From Streptomyces sp. TBY4 (GTDB taxonomy: Bacteria > Actinomycetota > Actinomycetes > Streptomycetales > Streptomycetaceae), in NCBI RefSeq assembly GCF_024213195.1, contig NZ_JANAVF010000004.1:62001-126000 (forward strand): a stretch of DNA of 64,000 nucleotides, read 5' to 3'. Of this stretch, positions 1 to 8,822 are shown in pieces. Both the position numbers and the translations under genes were made by a program. Positions within the stretch are counted from its first letter, which is position 1. The number at the start of each line of letters is the position of its first letter. The notes beneath the pieces are model-generated. The model worked only from the letters and a program-made list of their open reading frames with translations. It did not search any database and was not told the DNA's origin.

Positions 1-139
1 GATCGGCGTGGGAGGTGCCTTCGAACGCGGTGGCGGTGGCAGCGCCCGCGAGGGCGAGGGTGGCGGCGGTGGTGCGTGCGGTGCTCCGTGCCGTGCCGCC
101 GGTGAGCGGGCGCTGCCTGGGCTTTCGATGACTGGCCAC
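1..139 (-). CDS. Secreted protein, N-terminus only (probable cell-wall hydrolase)
   Basis: Only the first 46 codons are inside the window; the gene runs leftwards off the edge. From a GTG at 139 the frame reads a basic N-terminus (MASHRKPRQRP), an Ala/Thr/Leu-rich hydrophobic stretch and then a probable signal-peptidase region ending near TAFEGTSHAD. This is the form of a Sec signal peptide, and starts like this are common on Streptomyces NlpC/P60 proteins, but no catalytic domain is visible so the family is a guess. A GTGAGG sequence sits just upstream; a stronger GGAGGA lies further away. Confidence 0.6.
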   Translation of the reverse strand, partial: MASHRKPRQRPLTGGTARSTARTTAATLALAGAATATAFEGTSHAD

Positions 140-279
140 GAGGGCCTCACGTCCTTCCTCCGACGGTGCTTGGGGGAGGACGCTAGACCCGAAGGTAACG
201 GGGAGATGACGAGATGATCGAAAGTGTCCGCACGTGACCGGACCTGGGCGGGGGAGTGGCGCTCGATGGCCTTCCGGTG

Positions 280-633
280 TCAGCGCCAGAGAACGGCGAT
301 GAAGATATTGACCATCGTCAGTCCGCCGACCGCGCCGAACAGTGCCTTCTCCACCCGCTCCTCGTCGCGCTTGACGTACACGATCGCCAGGATCGCGAAG
401 AGGATCGCGAGCTTCACGCCGATCTTGATGTTGTTCACGGTTCCGCCGTCCATCTCGCGGAAACCGACGAGCAGGACGCCGGTGACGAGCATGGTCAACG
501 CACCGTGCAGCATCGCGGGCACGAAGCGGGCGGTGCCGGCGCTCATCGCCTTCATCTGGGTCAGGAACCCACCGAGGAGCGAGGCGATCCCGATGATGTG
601 CAGGCCGAGGAAGACATTGATGAGTACGTTCAT
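280..633 (-). CDS. Small integral membrane protein
   Basis: The product is 117 residues and mostly hydrophobic. About four membrane helices are visible: residues 3-25, 38-58, 68-86 and 98-115. A short basic/acidic loop (VKRDEERVEK) lies between the last two. It starts at ATG 633 and is read in the same direction as the sortase gene upstream, with a 24-bp gap, so the two may be cotranscribed. I recognise it only as a conserved actinobacterial membrane protein of unknown role; no catalytic or transport motif is evident. Confidence 0.75.
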   Translation of the reverse strand: MNVLINVFLGLHIIGIASLLGGFLTQMKAMSAGTARFVPAMLHGALTMLVTGVLLVGFREMDGGTVNNIKIGVKLAILFAILAIVYVKRDEERVEKALFGAVGGLTMVNIFIAVLWR

Positions 634-657
634 GGCGACGAGCCTAGGCGGTGGTCA

Positions 658-1314
658 TCAGCGGATCTCCGTCAGGCGGGCGAAGACGACCACGTTGCCG
701 TCGTAGCCCTCCTTCTTCGAGAAGCCGCCGCCGCAGGTGATCACGCGGAGCTCGGGGGAGCCCTTGGGGCCGTAGACCCGCGCCGCCGGAAAATCGTTCT
801 TGCCGACGACCTCGATGCCGTACACCGTGAACACGGCGGTACGGCCGTCCTGCCGGTCCACCTCGATGTGCTGCCCCTGCTTGAGCGAGCCGAGCGTGTA
901 GAAGACGGCCGGTCCCTCCTTGTTGTCCACGTGACCGTCGATCACCGCCGTGCCCTGGGCCCCCGGGGCGGCGGAGCCTTCGTACCAGCCGGCCAGGTTC
1001 CGGTCCTCCGGCGGCGGGGCGTCCACCCAGCCCTCGGCGTCGAGTCCGACCCGGGTGACGGGGGCGTCGACCCGTACGGCCGGAATCCGGATCCGGGTCG
1101 GCGGCGAGGCCTTCAGCGGCTGCGGGGCCGGCGGGAGGCGGCGGGCGGCCTCGTCGTGGACAGGGTCGCTGACCAGCACGGAGGCCTGCGCGGGCTGCGG
1201 CGGACCGCCGTTGAGGTCGAGCCCGTTGGTGAGGAGGAACGTGCCGCTGAGGGCGACCACGGCGACGACGCCCCAGCCGCCGCGAGGCTTCGTACGCTCC
1301 TGGGGGCGGGGCAT
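658..1314 (-). CDS. Class F sortase
   Basis: This is a 218-residue membrane-anchored transpeptidase of the actinobacterial class F sortases. An N-terminal helix (about residues 14-31) and a Pro-rich linker precede the sortase beta-barrel, which starts near residue 73. The catalytic triad is intact: His128 in VIDGHVDN, Cys194 in VITCGG and Arg213 in VVFARL. The ATG at 1314 has a GGAGCA ribosome site. Sortases join sorted surface proteins to the cell wall. Class F members in Streptomyces usually lack an assigned substrate; the neighbouring gene at 1423-1947 is a candidate because it ends in a helix plus a basic tail. Confidence 0.9.
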   Translation of the reverse strand: MPRPQERTKPRGGWGVVAVVALSGTFLLTNGLDLNGGPPQPAQASVLVSDPVHDEAARRLPPAPQPLKASPPTRIRIPAVRVDAPVTRVGLDAEGWVDAPPPEDRNLAGWYEGSAAPGAQGTAVIDGHVDNKEGPAVFYTLGSLKQGQHIEVDRQDGRTAVFTVYGIEVVGKNDFPAARVYGPKGSPELRVITCGGGFSKKEGYDGNVVVFARLTEIR

Positions 1315-1422
1315 GGCGCGTGCTCCTTCGGTGGTGCCGGAGATTCGGCGGGCGGTACTGGACCGGGCCCGTCCGGTCGCCAGGGGCAGGTCGGACGGGC
1401 CCGGCGGTCAGGGGGACGGCGG

Positions 1423-1947
1423 TCAGGCGTTGTCGCCCGCCCGGCGGCGCATCAGGAACACGCTGCCGCCGAGCGCACCGGCCAGCAGCGCGGAACCGAC
1501 TGCGATCTCGGTGCCGTTCAGCCCGGCGGCGCCGCCGCCGAGGCCGGCCTTGACGCCCTTGGACGGAGTGGTCGTACCGGTGCCGGTACCGGTCGAGTGG
1601 CCCGCGACCGTGAGGGTGGTCGTGCCCTTCTCGCCCTTGCAGTCGAAGGTGACCTCGTACTGGGCACCCGCCTTGGCGTCCGCGTCCACCGTGGCGGTTG
1701 CGGACTTGCCCTCGTTGAGTTCGACCGAGTCGAAGACGCCGGAGGAGACCTTCACCAGCGGTTCCTGGCAGTTGGTGGCGTTCAGCGTGACGGTGCCGCC
1801 CGGGGCGACGGTGGTGGGGGAGACGGTGAAGCCGAAGGACGTGACGTTGGGCGTGGTCCCGCCGTCATTGGCCGAGGCGATCGGCGCGGCGAGCGCGACG
1901 GCGGCGGTGGACAGCAGGGCTACGGACGCGACACGTATGGAACGCAT
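1423..1947 (-). CDS. Secreted, C-terminally anchored surface protein; possible sortase substrate
   Basis: The predicted product has 174 residues. It has a signal peptide (MRSIRVASVALL to about ASA), a beta-rich extracellular domain with two cysteines (NCQEP, DCKGE), a Thr/Gly linker (STGTGTGTTTP), a C-terminal helix and an RRR tail. This is the layout of a cell-wall-anchored protein. The usual LPXTG or LAXTG is absent; the closest match before the helix is LNGTE. I chose the ATG at 1947 because GGAGGATTCACC precedes it at ideal spacing; an upstream in-frame start at 1986 has no such site. It lies directly upstream of the class F sortase gene. Confidence 0.8.
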   Translation of the reverse strand: MRSIRVASVALLSTAAVALAAPIASANDGGTTPNVTSFGFTVSPTTVAPGGTVTLNATNCQEPLVKVSSGVFDSVELNEGKSATATVDADAKAGAQYEVTFDCKGEKGTTTLTVAGHSTGTGTGTTTPSKGVKAGLGGGAAGLNGTEIAVGSALLAGALGGSVFLMRRRAGDNA

Positions 1948-2279
1948 GGTGAATCCTCCGGGTCCCCGAGGCGCAGCCGCGAACAATTTGTCCGCAAAAG
2001 GCAGGAAATGCTCCTCGATGTGCTAGACGCTAGGTCCGGTTGGCGGAACCTGCGAATCGAACGGCACGAACGGACCAACGGTGGGAGTGAGTTGGGGGGC
2101 GCCGCGCCAACTCCTCTGATACAGACGGTGAGCGGCACGCCGGGCAGGCCGGCCGCGTGGTGGCGCTGAGTGACGGACACGCCGACGAGGCGGCCAACGG
2201 ACGCCGATGGACGGATCCGTGGCCGCCGAAGGCCGGTACGAGGCGGCTGCGGCGGGCCGGGGCCCGGCTGCCGGCGCGC
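1948..2279. other. Gap without a gene (332 bp)
   Basis: I see no convincing gene here. The stretch holds the upstream region of the surface-protein gene that starts at 1947 and the downstream flank of the NlpC/P60 gene that ends at 2280. An AT-richer patch at 1980-2035 is the likeliest promoter area for the leftward gene, but I could not assign -35/-10 boxes with confidence. No strong hairpin was noticed. Confidence 0.5.
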
Positions 2280-3344
2280 TCACCCCGGCCGGACGCTCCC
2301 GTAGATCGGCTGGTAGAAGACGGAGTCCTCGCGGACGGAGGTGCCCGGCCTCGGTGCGTGGATCATGCGGCCGCCGCCGATGTAGATCCCCACGTGGCTG
2401 ATGTCCGCATAGAAGAAGACCAGGTCCCCCGGGCGCAGCGCGCTCGTCGCGATCCGCGGAGCCGCCTTCACCTGGTCCCAGGTGGTGCGCGGCAGCGCGA
2501 TCCCCGCGGCCCGCCAGGCCGCCTGGGTCAGGCCGGAGCAGTCGTACGAGCGCGGGCCGGTCGCGCCCCAGACGTACGGTTTGCCCAGCTGGGCCCGGGC
2601 GAAGGCCACCGCCCTGGCCCCGGCCGCCGACGCGGGGCCGTCCGCGGGCCGCGTCCCCGGGGCGGCCGGGGTCCGGGGGGCCAGGGCCTGCGCCCGTTCC
2701 GGCGCGGTGAGCCGCGCGAGCAGGGCGTTCGCCTCCGCGAGGCGGGTCTGCACCTCCTGCTTGCGCCCGCGCAGCTCCTCCTGTGCCTGCTCCAGCTCGG
2801 AGACCACCACGGCCGCCTCCCGGCGTTTGCCGGCCGTCTCCGCCCGGGCCCGCGTGTACTGGGTGAGCAGTGCGTCCTCGCGGCCGCCGAGCCGGTTCAG
2901 CAGGTGGGTCTGGGCGAAGAAGGCCTGCGGATCGTCGCTGAGCAGCAGGGTCGCGGTCCCGCCGAGGCCGGCGGAGCCGCGGTACCGGTCGGCGGCGTAG
3001 CTGCCGAGCAGCCGCCGGGCCTCGTTCAGCTTCTGGGTGGTGGCCGCCACCTGGTCCATGAGCGCCGACAGCAGGGCCCGCTGCTCCGCGGTCCGCCCGG
3101 CCGCCGCGTCGTAGGCCTGGGTGGCCGTGCCCGCCTGCCGGTGCAGTTCGTCCACGCGGGTCCGTACCTCCTCCACCGAGGGGCGGGGCGCCGGCGCCGC
3201 CGCGGCCTGGTGGGGGAGGAGCAGGCCTAAGGAGGAGAGGGCCGCGGTCGTGACGACCGCGGTGGGGGCGTGCGGATGTCTTCGGGTGCGCGGCTTGCGG
3301 TGGTGGGGGGAGGGATGGGACGAGGGGAATCCGTACGTGTACAC
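2280..3344 (-). CDS. Secreted NlpC/P60 peptidoglycan hydrolase (TTA codon)
   Basis: This 354-residue exported hydrolase cleaves peptide bonds in peptidoglycan stems. A basic N-terminus and signal peptide (to about residue 51) are followed by a long coiled-coil domain (55-225), a Pro/Ala linker and a C-terminal NlpC/P60 domain. The catalytic residues are present: Cys269 (SYDCSG), His317 (ISHVG) and a third polar residue His329 (MIHAP). GTG 3344 is preceded by AAGGAGG. Codon 39 is TTA (plus-strand 3228-3230), the only TTA I noticed in the window, so translation should need the bldA leucyl-tRNA. The coiled-coil plus NlpC/P60 layout resembles RipA-type septal hydrolases. Confidence 0.92.
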   Translation of the reverse strand: MYTYGFPSSHPSPHHRKPRTRRHPHAPTAVVTTAALSSLGLLLPHQAAAAPAPRPSVEEVRTRVDELHRQAGTATQAYDAAAGRTAEQRALLSALMDQVAATTQKLNEARRLLGSYAADRYRGSAGLGGTATLLLSDDPQAFFAQTHLLNRLGGREDALLTQYTRARAETAGKRREAAVVVSELEQAQEELRGRKQEVQTRLAEANALLARLTAPERAQALAPRTPAAPGTRPADGPASAAGARAVAFARAQLGKPYVWGATGPRSYDCSGLTQAAWRAAGIALPRTTWDQVKAAPRIATSALRPGDLVFFYADISHVGIYIGGGRMIHAPRPGTSVREDSVFYQPIYGSVRPG

Positions 3345-3503
3345 GGGCCGGCACCTCCTTCCGGTTGGCGGAGCACGCTAGCGCCGGAGGGAGTCCCTCG
3401 GAAGGGGTCGGGAGCGGTCCGCAGGGCATATGCCGCCGGTCGGGACCGCGATTTTCCGGGGGCGGGACCGGCTGTCGGTCCCGCCCCCTAGACTCGGAAG
3501 GCG

Positions 3504-6032
3504 ATGAGCAGCCTCTTTGACGACAGCTTCCTGGCCGACCTCTCCCCCTCCGAAGAGGTCCCCCCGCCGCCCGAGGACCACGCCGCCCCCGAGGCGGGCG
3601 CGGACGACCTCTTCGGGGGCCGGTTCGACGTGCCCATGAGTGGGGACGCCTACTACCGGGACGGCGCCCCGCGGCCCGTCATCGATCCGGCGGCGCTCCT
3701 GGACGGGCTGAACGAGCAGCAGGCCGCCGCCGTGGTGCACGCGGGCTCGCCGCTGCTCATCGTGGCCGGCGCCGGATCCGGCAAGACGCGCGTGCTGACG
3801 CACCGCATCGGCCACCTGCTGGGCGCCCGCGGCGTCCACCCCGGCCAGATCCTCGCGATCACCTTCACCAACAAGGCCGCCGGTGAGATGAAGGAGCGCG
3901 TCGAGGGCCTGGTCGGCCCGCGCGCCAACGCCATGTGGGTCTCCACCTTCCACAGTGCGTGCGTGCGCATCCTGCGCCGCGAGTCCAAGCGGCTCGGTTT
4001 CACCTCCTCCTTCTCGATCTACGACGCGGCCGACTCGAAGCGCCTGATGGCACTCGTCTGCCGCGACCTGGACCTGGACCCGAAGAAGTTCCCGCCGAAG
4101 GCGTTCAGCGCCAAGATCTCGAACCTGAAGAACGAGCTCATCGACGAGGACGCCTTCGCCGGGCAGGCCGCCGACGGTTTCGAGAAGACCCTCGCCCAGG
4201 CGTACGCGATGTACCAGGGGCGGCTGCGCGAGGCCAACGCCCTCGACTTCGACGACATCATCATGACCACGGTCCACCTCCTCCAGGCCTTCCCGGAGGT
4301 CGCGGAGCACTACCGGCGCCGCTTCCGGCACGTGCTGGTCGACGAGTACCAGGACACCAACCACGCCCAGTACACGCTCGTGCGCGAGCTGGTCGGCACC
4401 GGCTACCCGGACCTGCCGCCCGCCGAGCTGTGCGTCGTGGGTGACGCCGACCAGTCGATCTACGCCTTCCGCGGCGCGACCATCCGCAACATCCTCCAGT
4501 TCGAGGAGGACTACGCGGACGCGACCACGATCCTGCTGGAGCAGAACTACCGCTCCACCCAGACGATCCTGTCCGCCGCCAACGCGGTCATCGAGCGCAA
4601 CGAGAACCGCCGCGCGAAGAACCTGTGGACCGAGGCCGGCAGCGGCGCCGTGATCACCGGCTACGTCGCGGACACCGAGCACGACGAGGCCCAGTTCATC
4701 GCCGACGAGATCGACCGGCTGACGGACGCGGGCGACGCGAAGGCCGGCGACGTCGCGATCTTCTACCGGACCAACGCGCAGTCCCGCGTGTTCGAGGAGA
4801 TCTTCATCCGCGTCGGACTGCCCTACAAGGTCGTCGGCGGCGTGCGCTTCTACGAGCGCAAGGAGGTCAGGGACGTCCTCGCGTACCTGCGCGTCCTGTC
4901 GAATCCCGAGGACAACGTCCCGCTCCGCCGGATCCTGAACGTGCCCAAGCGCGGCATCGGCGAGCGCGCTGAGGCGATGATCGACGCGCTCGCGATGCGC
5001 GAGAAGATCACCTTCCCGCAGGCGCTGCGCCGGGTCGACGAGGCCTTCGGCATGGCCGCCCGCTCGACCAACGCCGTCAAGCGCTTCAACGTGCTGATGG
5101 AGGAGCTCCGCACCATCGTCGACTCGGGCGCCGGCCCGGCGGTGGTCCTGGAAGCGGTCCTGGAGCGCACGGGCTACCTCGCCGAGCTCCAGGCCTCGAC
5201 CGACCCGCAGGACGAGACGCGCATCGAGAACCTCCAGGAACTCGCGGCCGTGGCGCTCGAATTCGAGCAGGCGAGGGAAGCGGCGGCGGCCGAGGCCGCC
5301 GAGAACGGCGCCCCGCCGGTCGGCCCCGGCACCCTCTCCGAGTTCCTGGAGCAGGTCGCCCTGGTCGCCGACTCCGACCAGATCCCGGACGAGGACACCG
5401 ACGGCAACGGCGTCATCACCCTCATGACCCTGCACACCGCCAAGGGCCTCGAGTTCCCGGTGGTCTTCCTGACCGGCATGGAGGACGGGGTCTTCCCGCA
5501 CATGCGCGCGCTCGGCCAGACCAAGGAACTGGAGGAGGAGCGCCGCCTCGCCTACGTCGGCATCACGCGGGCGCGCGAGCGCCTGTACCTGACGCGGTCG
5601 AGCATGCGCAGCGCCTGGGGCACCCCCTCCTACAACCCGCCGTCGCGGTTCCTGGAGGAGATCCCGGCCGAGTACCTGCAGTGGAAGCGGACGGGCGCGG
5701 CGCAGAAGCCCGCGGGCCCGGTGCGCGGCTCGGGGTACGGGTCCTCGGGCACGGGCGGCGGCGGATCGAAGGCATCCTTCGGCACCTCGCCCGAGGCCTT
5801 CCTGTCCTCGTCGCGTACGAAGTCGGGCCCCTCGGGGTTCGCGACGCGGCGGGCCGCCGACAAGCCGGTCATCACGCTGGTGGTCGGGGACCGGGTCACG
5901 CACGACCAGTTCGGGCTGGGCACCGTCATGGAGGTCAGGGGAGCCGGCGCGGACGCGCAGGCCACCATCGACTTCGGCGACGAGAAGCCCAAGCGGCTCC
6001 TGCTGCGCTACGCACCGGTCCAGAAGCTCTAG
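3504..6032 (+). CDS. pcrA: ATP-dependent DNA helicase PcrA/UvrD1
   Basis: This is an 842-residue superfamily 1A 3'-5' helicase acting in DNA repair and replication-fork restart. Walker A is at residues 89-95 (GAGSGKT), Walker B reads VDEYQDTN near 278, and the later motifs QNYRST, VMTLHTAKGLEF-like (LMTLHTAKGLEF) and YVGITRARERL are all present. The length is normal for actinobacterial PcrA. After a Gly/Ser-rich linker, the C-terminal segment (VGDRVTHDQFGLGTV) is the Tudor-like domain that contacts RNA polymerase in PcrA/UvrD proteins. It is followed by a strong terminator at 6058-6082 and faces the M23 peptidase gene. Confidence 0.97.
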   Translation: MSSLFDDSFLADLSPSEEVPPPPEDHAAPEAGADDLFGGRFDVPMSGDAYYRDGAPRPVIDPAALLDGLNEQQAAAVVHAGSPLLIVAGAGSGKTRVLTHRIGHLLGARGVHPGQILAITFTNKAAGEMKERVEGLVGPRANAMWVSTFHSACVRILRRESKRLGFTSSFSIYDAADSKRLMALVCRDLDLDPKKFPPKAFSAKISNLKNELIDEDAFAGQAADGFEKTLAQAYAMYQGRLREANALDFDDIIMTTVHLLQAFPEVAEHYRRRFRHVLVDEYQDTNHAQYTLVRELVGTGYPDLPPAELCVVGDADQSIYAFRGATIRNILQFEEDYADATTILLEQNYRSTQTILSAANAVIERNENRRAKNLWTEAGSGAVITGYVADTEHDEAQFIADEIDRLTDAGDAKAGDVAIFYRTNAQSRVFEEIFIRVGLPYKVVGGVRFYERKEVRDVLAYLRVLSNPEDNVPLRRILNVPKRGIGERAEAMIDALAMREKITFPQALRRVDEAFGMAARSTNAVKRFNVLMEELRTIVDSGAGPAVVLEAVLERTGYLAELQASTDPQDETRIENLQELAAVALEFEQAREAAAAEAAENGAPPVGPGTLSEFLEQVALVADSDQIPDEDTDGNGVITLMTLHTAKGLEFPVVFLTGMEDGVFPHMRALGQTKELEEERRLAYVGITRARERLYLTRSSMRSAWGTPSYNPPSRFLEEIPAEYLQWKRTGAAQKPAGPVRGSGYGSSGTGGGGSKASFGTSPEAFLSSSRTKSGPSGFATRRAADKPVITLVVGDRVTHDQFGLGTVMEVRGAGADAQATIDFGDEKPKRLLLRYAPVQKL

Positions 6033-6057
6033 AGCGGCCCGGCCCAGGGACGCACGA

Positions 6058-6082
6058 CGGCCCGCCCCGAGGGGGCGGGCCG
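6058..6082. terminator. Terminator hairpin between pcrA and the M23 gene
   Basis: A perfect 11-bp stem (CGGCCCGCCCC with GGGGCGGGCCG) and a 3-nt loop lie between the convergent pcrA and M23 peptidase genes. It has no clear T-run, as is usual in high-GC genomes, and could stop transcription from both sides. Confidence 0.8.
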
Positions 6083-6130
6083 GACGCTTGGTGCTGAGTG
6101 TTCGGTGCCTGGTGCCTGTGTTGCCCGGAT

Positions 6131-7657
6131 CTAGTTCGGGTTCAGGCCCTTGGAGCGCAGCCATGCCGCGGGGTCGACCGGGGAGCCGCCACCCGGCCTC
6201 ACCTCGAAGTGGAGGTGCGGGCCGGTGGAATTGCCGGTGTCGCCGGAGTACGCGATCACGTCGCCGGCCTTGACCTTGCCGGACCGGATCTTGGCGCTGC
6301 TGAGGTGGCAGTACCAGGTCTCGGTACCGTCGGGCGCGGTGAGTATCACCATGTTGCCGTAGGCGCTGTTGAACTGGCTGCGCACGGTGCCGTCGGTGGC
6401 GGCCATGACCGAAGTCCCGTAGCCGACCGGGAAGTCGATGCCGGTGTGCACGGACATCCAGTTGACGCCCGCCTGGCCGTAGCCGGCGCTGAGGCCGTGC
6501 CGGGCGACGGGGAGGGCGAACTTGGGGCGGGCCGCTTCCTTGGCCGCGGCCTCCTCCGCCTTCCGCTTCTTCTCCTCGTCCTGGCGCAGGCGCAGGTCGA
6601 TGCGTTCCTGGGTGCGGCTCGCACGGTCCGCGAAGTCGCCGGCGTCGGCGCTGAGCGCGGTGAGCTGGGTGTCGAGCTTGCTGTTCGCGGCGACCGGCTT
6701 GATGGAGGCCGGGTCGGGCGCGGCCAGGGTGGTGGTGTCCTCGGACTGCTTGTCCGCACCGGTGAGCCCGCCCACGGAGGCGGCCGCCACACCGGCGACG
6801 CCCATCACGCAGGCCGAGGGAACGGCCACGGTCAGCAGCGCGGACCGCTTGGCCGGGCTGCGACGGCTGGTGTTGGCGCCGGCCTTGGCGCGACCAGCCT
6901 TGGCGACGGTCTTCGAACCGGGCTTGGCACCGGACTTGGAACCGGCGCGCCGCGAGGGGCGCGGCTCGGCGGGCGCGGCCGGGGTGACGGGCATGGCCTG
7001 GGTGGGGAGGTCGTGCACTTGGACGTCCGCGTAGGCCTCGTCGGCGTACGTGCCGTCGGCCTCGTCCCCGGCGTCGGCCTCGTCCCCGGCGGGGACGAAC
7101 TCGAAGACGGCGGTCTCGGTGTAGGAGGCCCCGGCCCCGGCCCCGCCCTCGGCCGAGGGCGGGGCGTAGGCCTCGTACCCGTAGGCGTACTGCTCCTGCG
7201 CCGGCTCGGCGGCGGGCTGCTGCTGCTCGTACCCGGCGTATCCGTAGGTCTGCTCGGAGGCCGTGTTCCAGGCGGTGGCGTCGTAGGTGCCGGTCTCGGT
7301 CCCGTAGCCGGGGACCGACCAGTGGCCGGTCTGCTCGGCGGAGGTCTCGTAACCGAAGGCGGTGGACTGGTAGTCCAGGGAGACGCCGCCCTGGGTGGGG
7401 ACGGTCGACAGATAGCCGTCGTGGTTCTCGAAGCCGGTGTATCCGTCGACGGGCTGCTGGGCGTAGCCGTTCTGGGGGGCGCTCCACGCGGTGGTGTCGT
7501 ACGAGCCGGTGTCGTAGGAACCGTAGACGGCGCCGTAGTTGTAGCCCTGGCCCTGTGTTTCATAGGGCGTGAACGCTGAATCGCCAGCGAAAGTGGTGGT
7601 GGAAAGGCCGTCGTACCCGAAATCGGGGTACTGGCCCGACGAGGGGCGGTCGTTCAC
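6131..7657 (-). CDS. Membrane-anchored M23 metallopeptidase
   Basis: The 508-residue protein has three parts. A long cytoplasmic N-terminus rich in Tyr, Gly, Gln and acidic residues (1-235) is followed by a basic Lys/Arg/Ser patch (236-271) and a membrane helix (272-297). Outside the cell come a coiled coil (325-378) and a C-terminal M23 (LytM) domain. Zinc and catalytic residues are visible: His404 and Asp408 (HTGID), His451 (YCHL) and His483 (HLHFEV). The enzyme would cut peptidoglycan cross-links. I place the start at GTG 7657, after AGAGAAG. A promoter-like sequence lies at 7736-7765. A homologous M23 gene follows pcrA/uvrD1 in mycobacteria as well. Confidence 0.92.
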   Translation of the reverse strand: MNDRPSSGQYPDFGYDGLSTTTFAGDSAFTPYETQGQGYNYGAVYGSYDTGSYDTTAWSAPQNGYAQQPVDGYTGFENHDGYLSTVPTQGGVSLDYQSTAFGYETSAEQTGHWSVPGYGTETGTYDATAWNTASEQTYGYAGYEQQQPAAEPAQEQYAYGYEAYAPPSAEGGAGAGASYTETAVFEFVPAGDEADAGDEADGTYADEAYADVQVHDLPTQAMPVTPAAPAEPRPSRRAGSKSGAKPGSKTVAKAGRAKAGANTSRRSPAKRSALLTVAVPSACVMGVAGVAAASVGGLTGADKQSEDTTTLAAPDPASIKPVAANSKLDTQLTALSADAGDFADRASRTQERIDLRLRQDEEKKRKAEEAAAKEAARPKFALPVARHGLSAGYGQAGVNWMSVHTGIDFPVGYGTSVMAATDGTVRSQFNSAYGNMVILTAPDGTETWYCHLSSAKIRSGKVKAGDVIAYSGDTGNSTGPHLHFEVRPGGGSPVDPAAWLRSKGLNPN

Positions 7658-7735
7658 CAACTTCTCTTTCGCCTCGGCAGCGGGGGGCCTGGGTGGCCGA
7701 GGAATGTGGGGTCCTCGGAGGAGAGCAGTGGCGTG

Positions 7736-7765
7736 ACTGTACCCGGCGGTTACACGCAACGACAA
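7736..7765 (-). promoter_or_regulatory. Promoter-like sequence of the M23 gene
   Basis: Read leftwards, TTGTCG (7765-7760) and TACAGT (7741-7736) are separated by 18 bp. This fits a principal-sigma (HrdB) promoter with two mismatches in the -35 box. It would give a leader of about 70 nt ahead of the GTG at 7657. Confidence 0.45.
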
Positions 7766-7872
7766 TCTTCGGCGGCTTTTGTGCTCGGCGGAACCGGGCA
7801 TTCGGCCGCCTTTCGGTCGGCTGTAGACCCACCCTTGGCCTTGAGTTCGAAAGATGTTCGACTGGCTGTCCG

Positions 7873-8640
7873 TCAGGCGACGGAAGAGGCACCGGGGTGC
7901 GGGAGGGCGGGCCGGGGTCCGTCGAGCGCCCGCCGGACCGCCGCGATGACGGCGGGGTGCACGGGCAGGGCGAGATGCCCGATGCCGGTGACCTGCACGT
8001 TCTCCACGAGCAGGTCCGGGTGGTCGATACGGGCCGTCCCGGTCGGGTCCATCAGCTCGTCGAACTCGCTCCAGAACGCCACGCACCGGGTCCGGCAGCC
8101 GGGCGCGGGGGCGTGCAGCTCCTTGAGCACCTCGGAACCCGGACGCATCTGCCGGACCAGGGGGTGCGCGTCCATGAAGGGCGCCACGCGGGTGCCGGAA
8201 TGCGGGGTGCCGAGCGTGACGAGCGTGCGGACGCGCGCGTCACCGCCGAGGCGCTGGACGTAGTACCGCCCGACCAGTCCGCCGAGGCTGTGCCCCACCA
8301 GGTCCACCCGGTCCTGCCCCGTGCGCTCGCACAGCTCCTCGACGCGGCGGGCGAGATGCCGGGCCGTGACGCGCAGGTCGCGGGTGAAGGGGGAGTAGTT
8401 GTACGCCTCCACCTGCCGCAGGCCGCCGGCCCCGAGGGCGCGGCGCAGCAGGACGAAGACGGAGCGGTTGTCGGTGAACCCGTGCAGCAGCACCACCGGC
8501 GGCCGCGCATGGCCGGCGGCGGTGGCGGGTCGCTCCGGCTCCTGCAGTACCCCGGTGGGATACAGCAGGAGGTGCCCGCCGAGCACGAACGCTTCCAGTA
8601 CGCCGGCCCGCAGCGCGGCCCCGGACAAGCTCATCCCCAT
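7873..8640 (-). CDS. Alpha/beta-hydrolase, triacylglycerol lipase/esterase type
   Basis: The 255-residue enzyme has an alpha/beta-hydrolase fold. The oxyanion-loop motif [10 protein letters not shown] occurs near residue 49 and the nucleophile elbow is GHSLGG with Ser118. A probable acid (SEFDELMD) and a late histidine (GIGHLALP) complete the triad. It resembles bacterial class 2 lipases/esterases. There is no clear cleavable signal peptide, although a hydrophobic segment near residues 8-28 could anchor it. ATG 8640 is used; a second in-frame ATG two codons later is possible. It diverges from the mutase small-subunit gene. Confidence 0.85.
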   Translation of the reverse strand: MGMSLSGAALRAGVLEAFVLGGHLLLYPTGVLQEPERPATAAGHARPPVVLLHGFTDNRSVFVLLRRALGAGGLRQVEAYNYSPFTRDLRVTARHLARRVEELCERTGQDRVDLVGHSLGGLVGRYYVQRLGGDARVRTLVTLGTPHSGTRVAPFMDAHPLVRQMRPGSEVLKELHAPAPGCRTRCVAFWSEFDELMDPTGTARIDHPDLLVENVQVTGIGHLALPVHPAVIAAVRRALDGPRPALPHPGASSVA

Positions 8641-8822
8641 GGACCGCCCCCCAGGTCCTCTTCTTGATCGGGACCGGGGCGAACGACCGCCCCGTGCCGT
8701 GCGGCTGTCGGCGCGGAGCGGTGGAACGCCATCCCACGTGTGATTTCCCCCTCCCGGTTGACCGCGAAACGGGGGTGTGCGCGATGCTGTACTTAACGTT
8801 CGTTCACTCGGGAGGCAGTGCG

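Noticed and set aside
1423..1947. LPXTG protein
   Set aside because: No LPXTG or LAXTG is present; only LNGTE, so it is listed as a possible non-standard substrate.
3378..7487. Very long open frame antisense to pcrA and the M23 gene
   Set aside because: It is a codon-bias shadow: high third-position GC leaves antisense frames open. The product is Arg/Gly/Val-rich without family motifs and overlaps two certain genes.
7658..7872. Cyclic di-AMP (ydaO) riboswitch before the M23 or NlpC/P60 genes
   Set aside because: These genes are frequent targets in Streptomyces, but I could not find the conserved ydaO blocks upstream of 7657, 3344 or 139.
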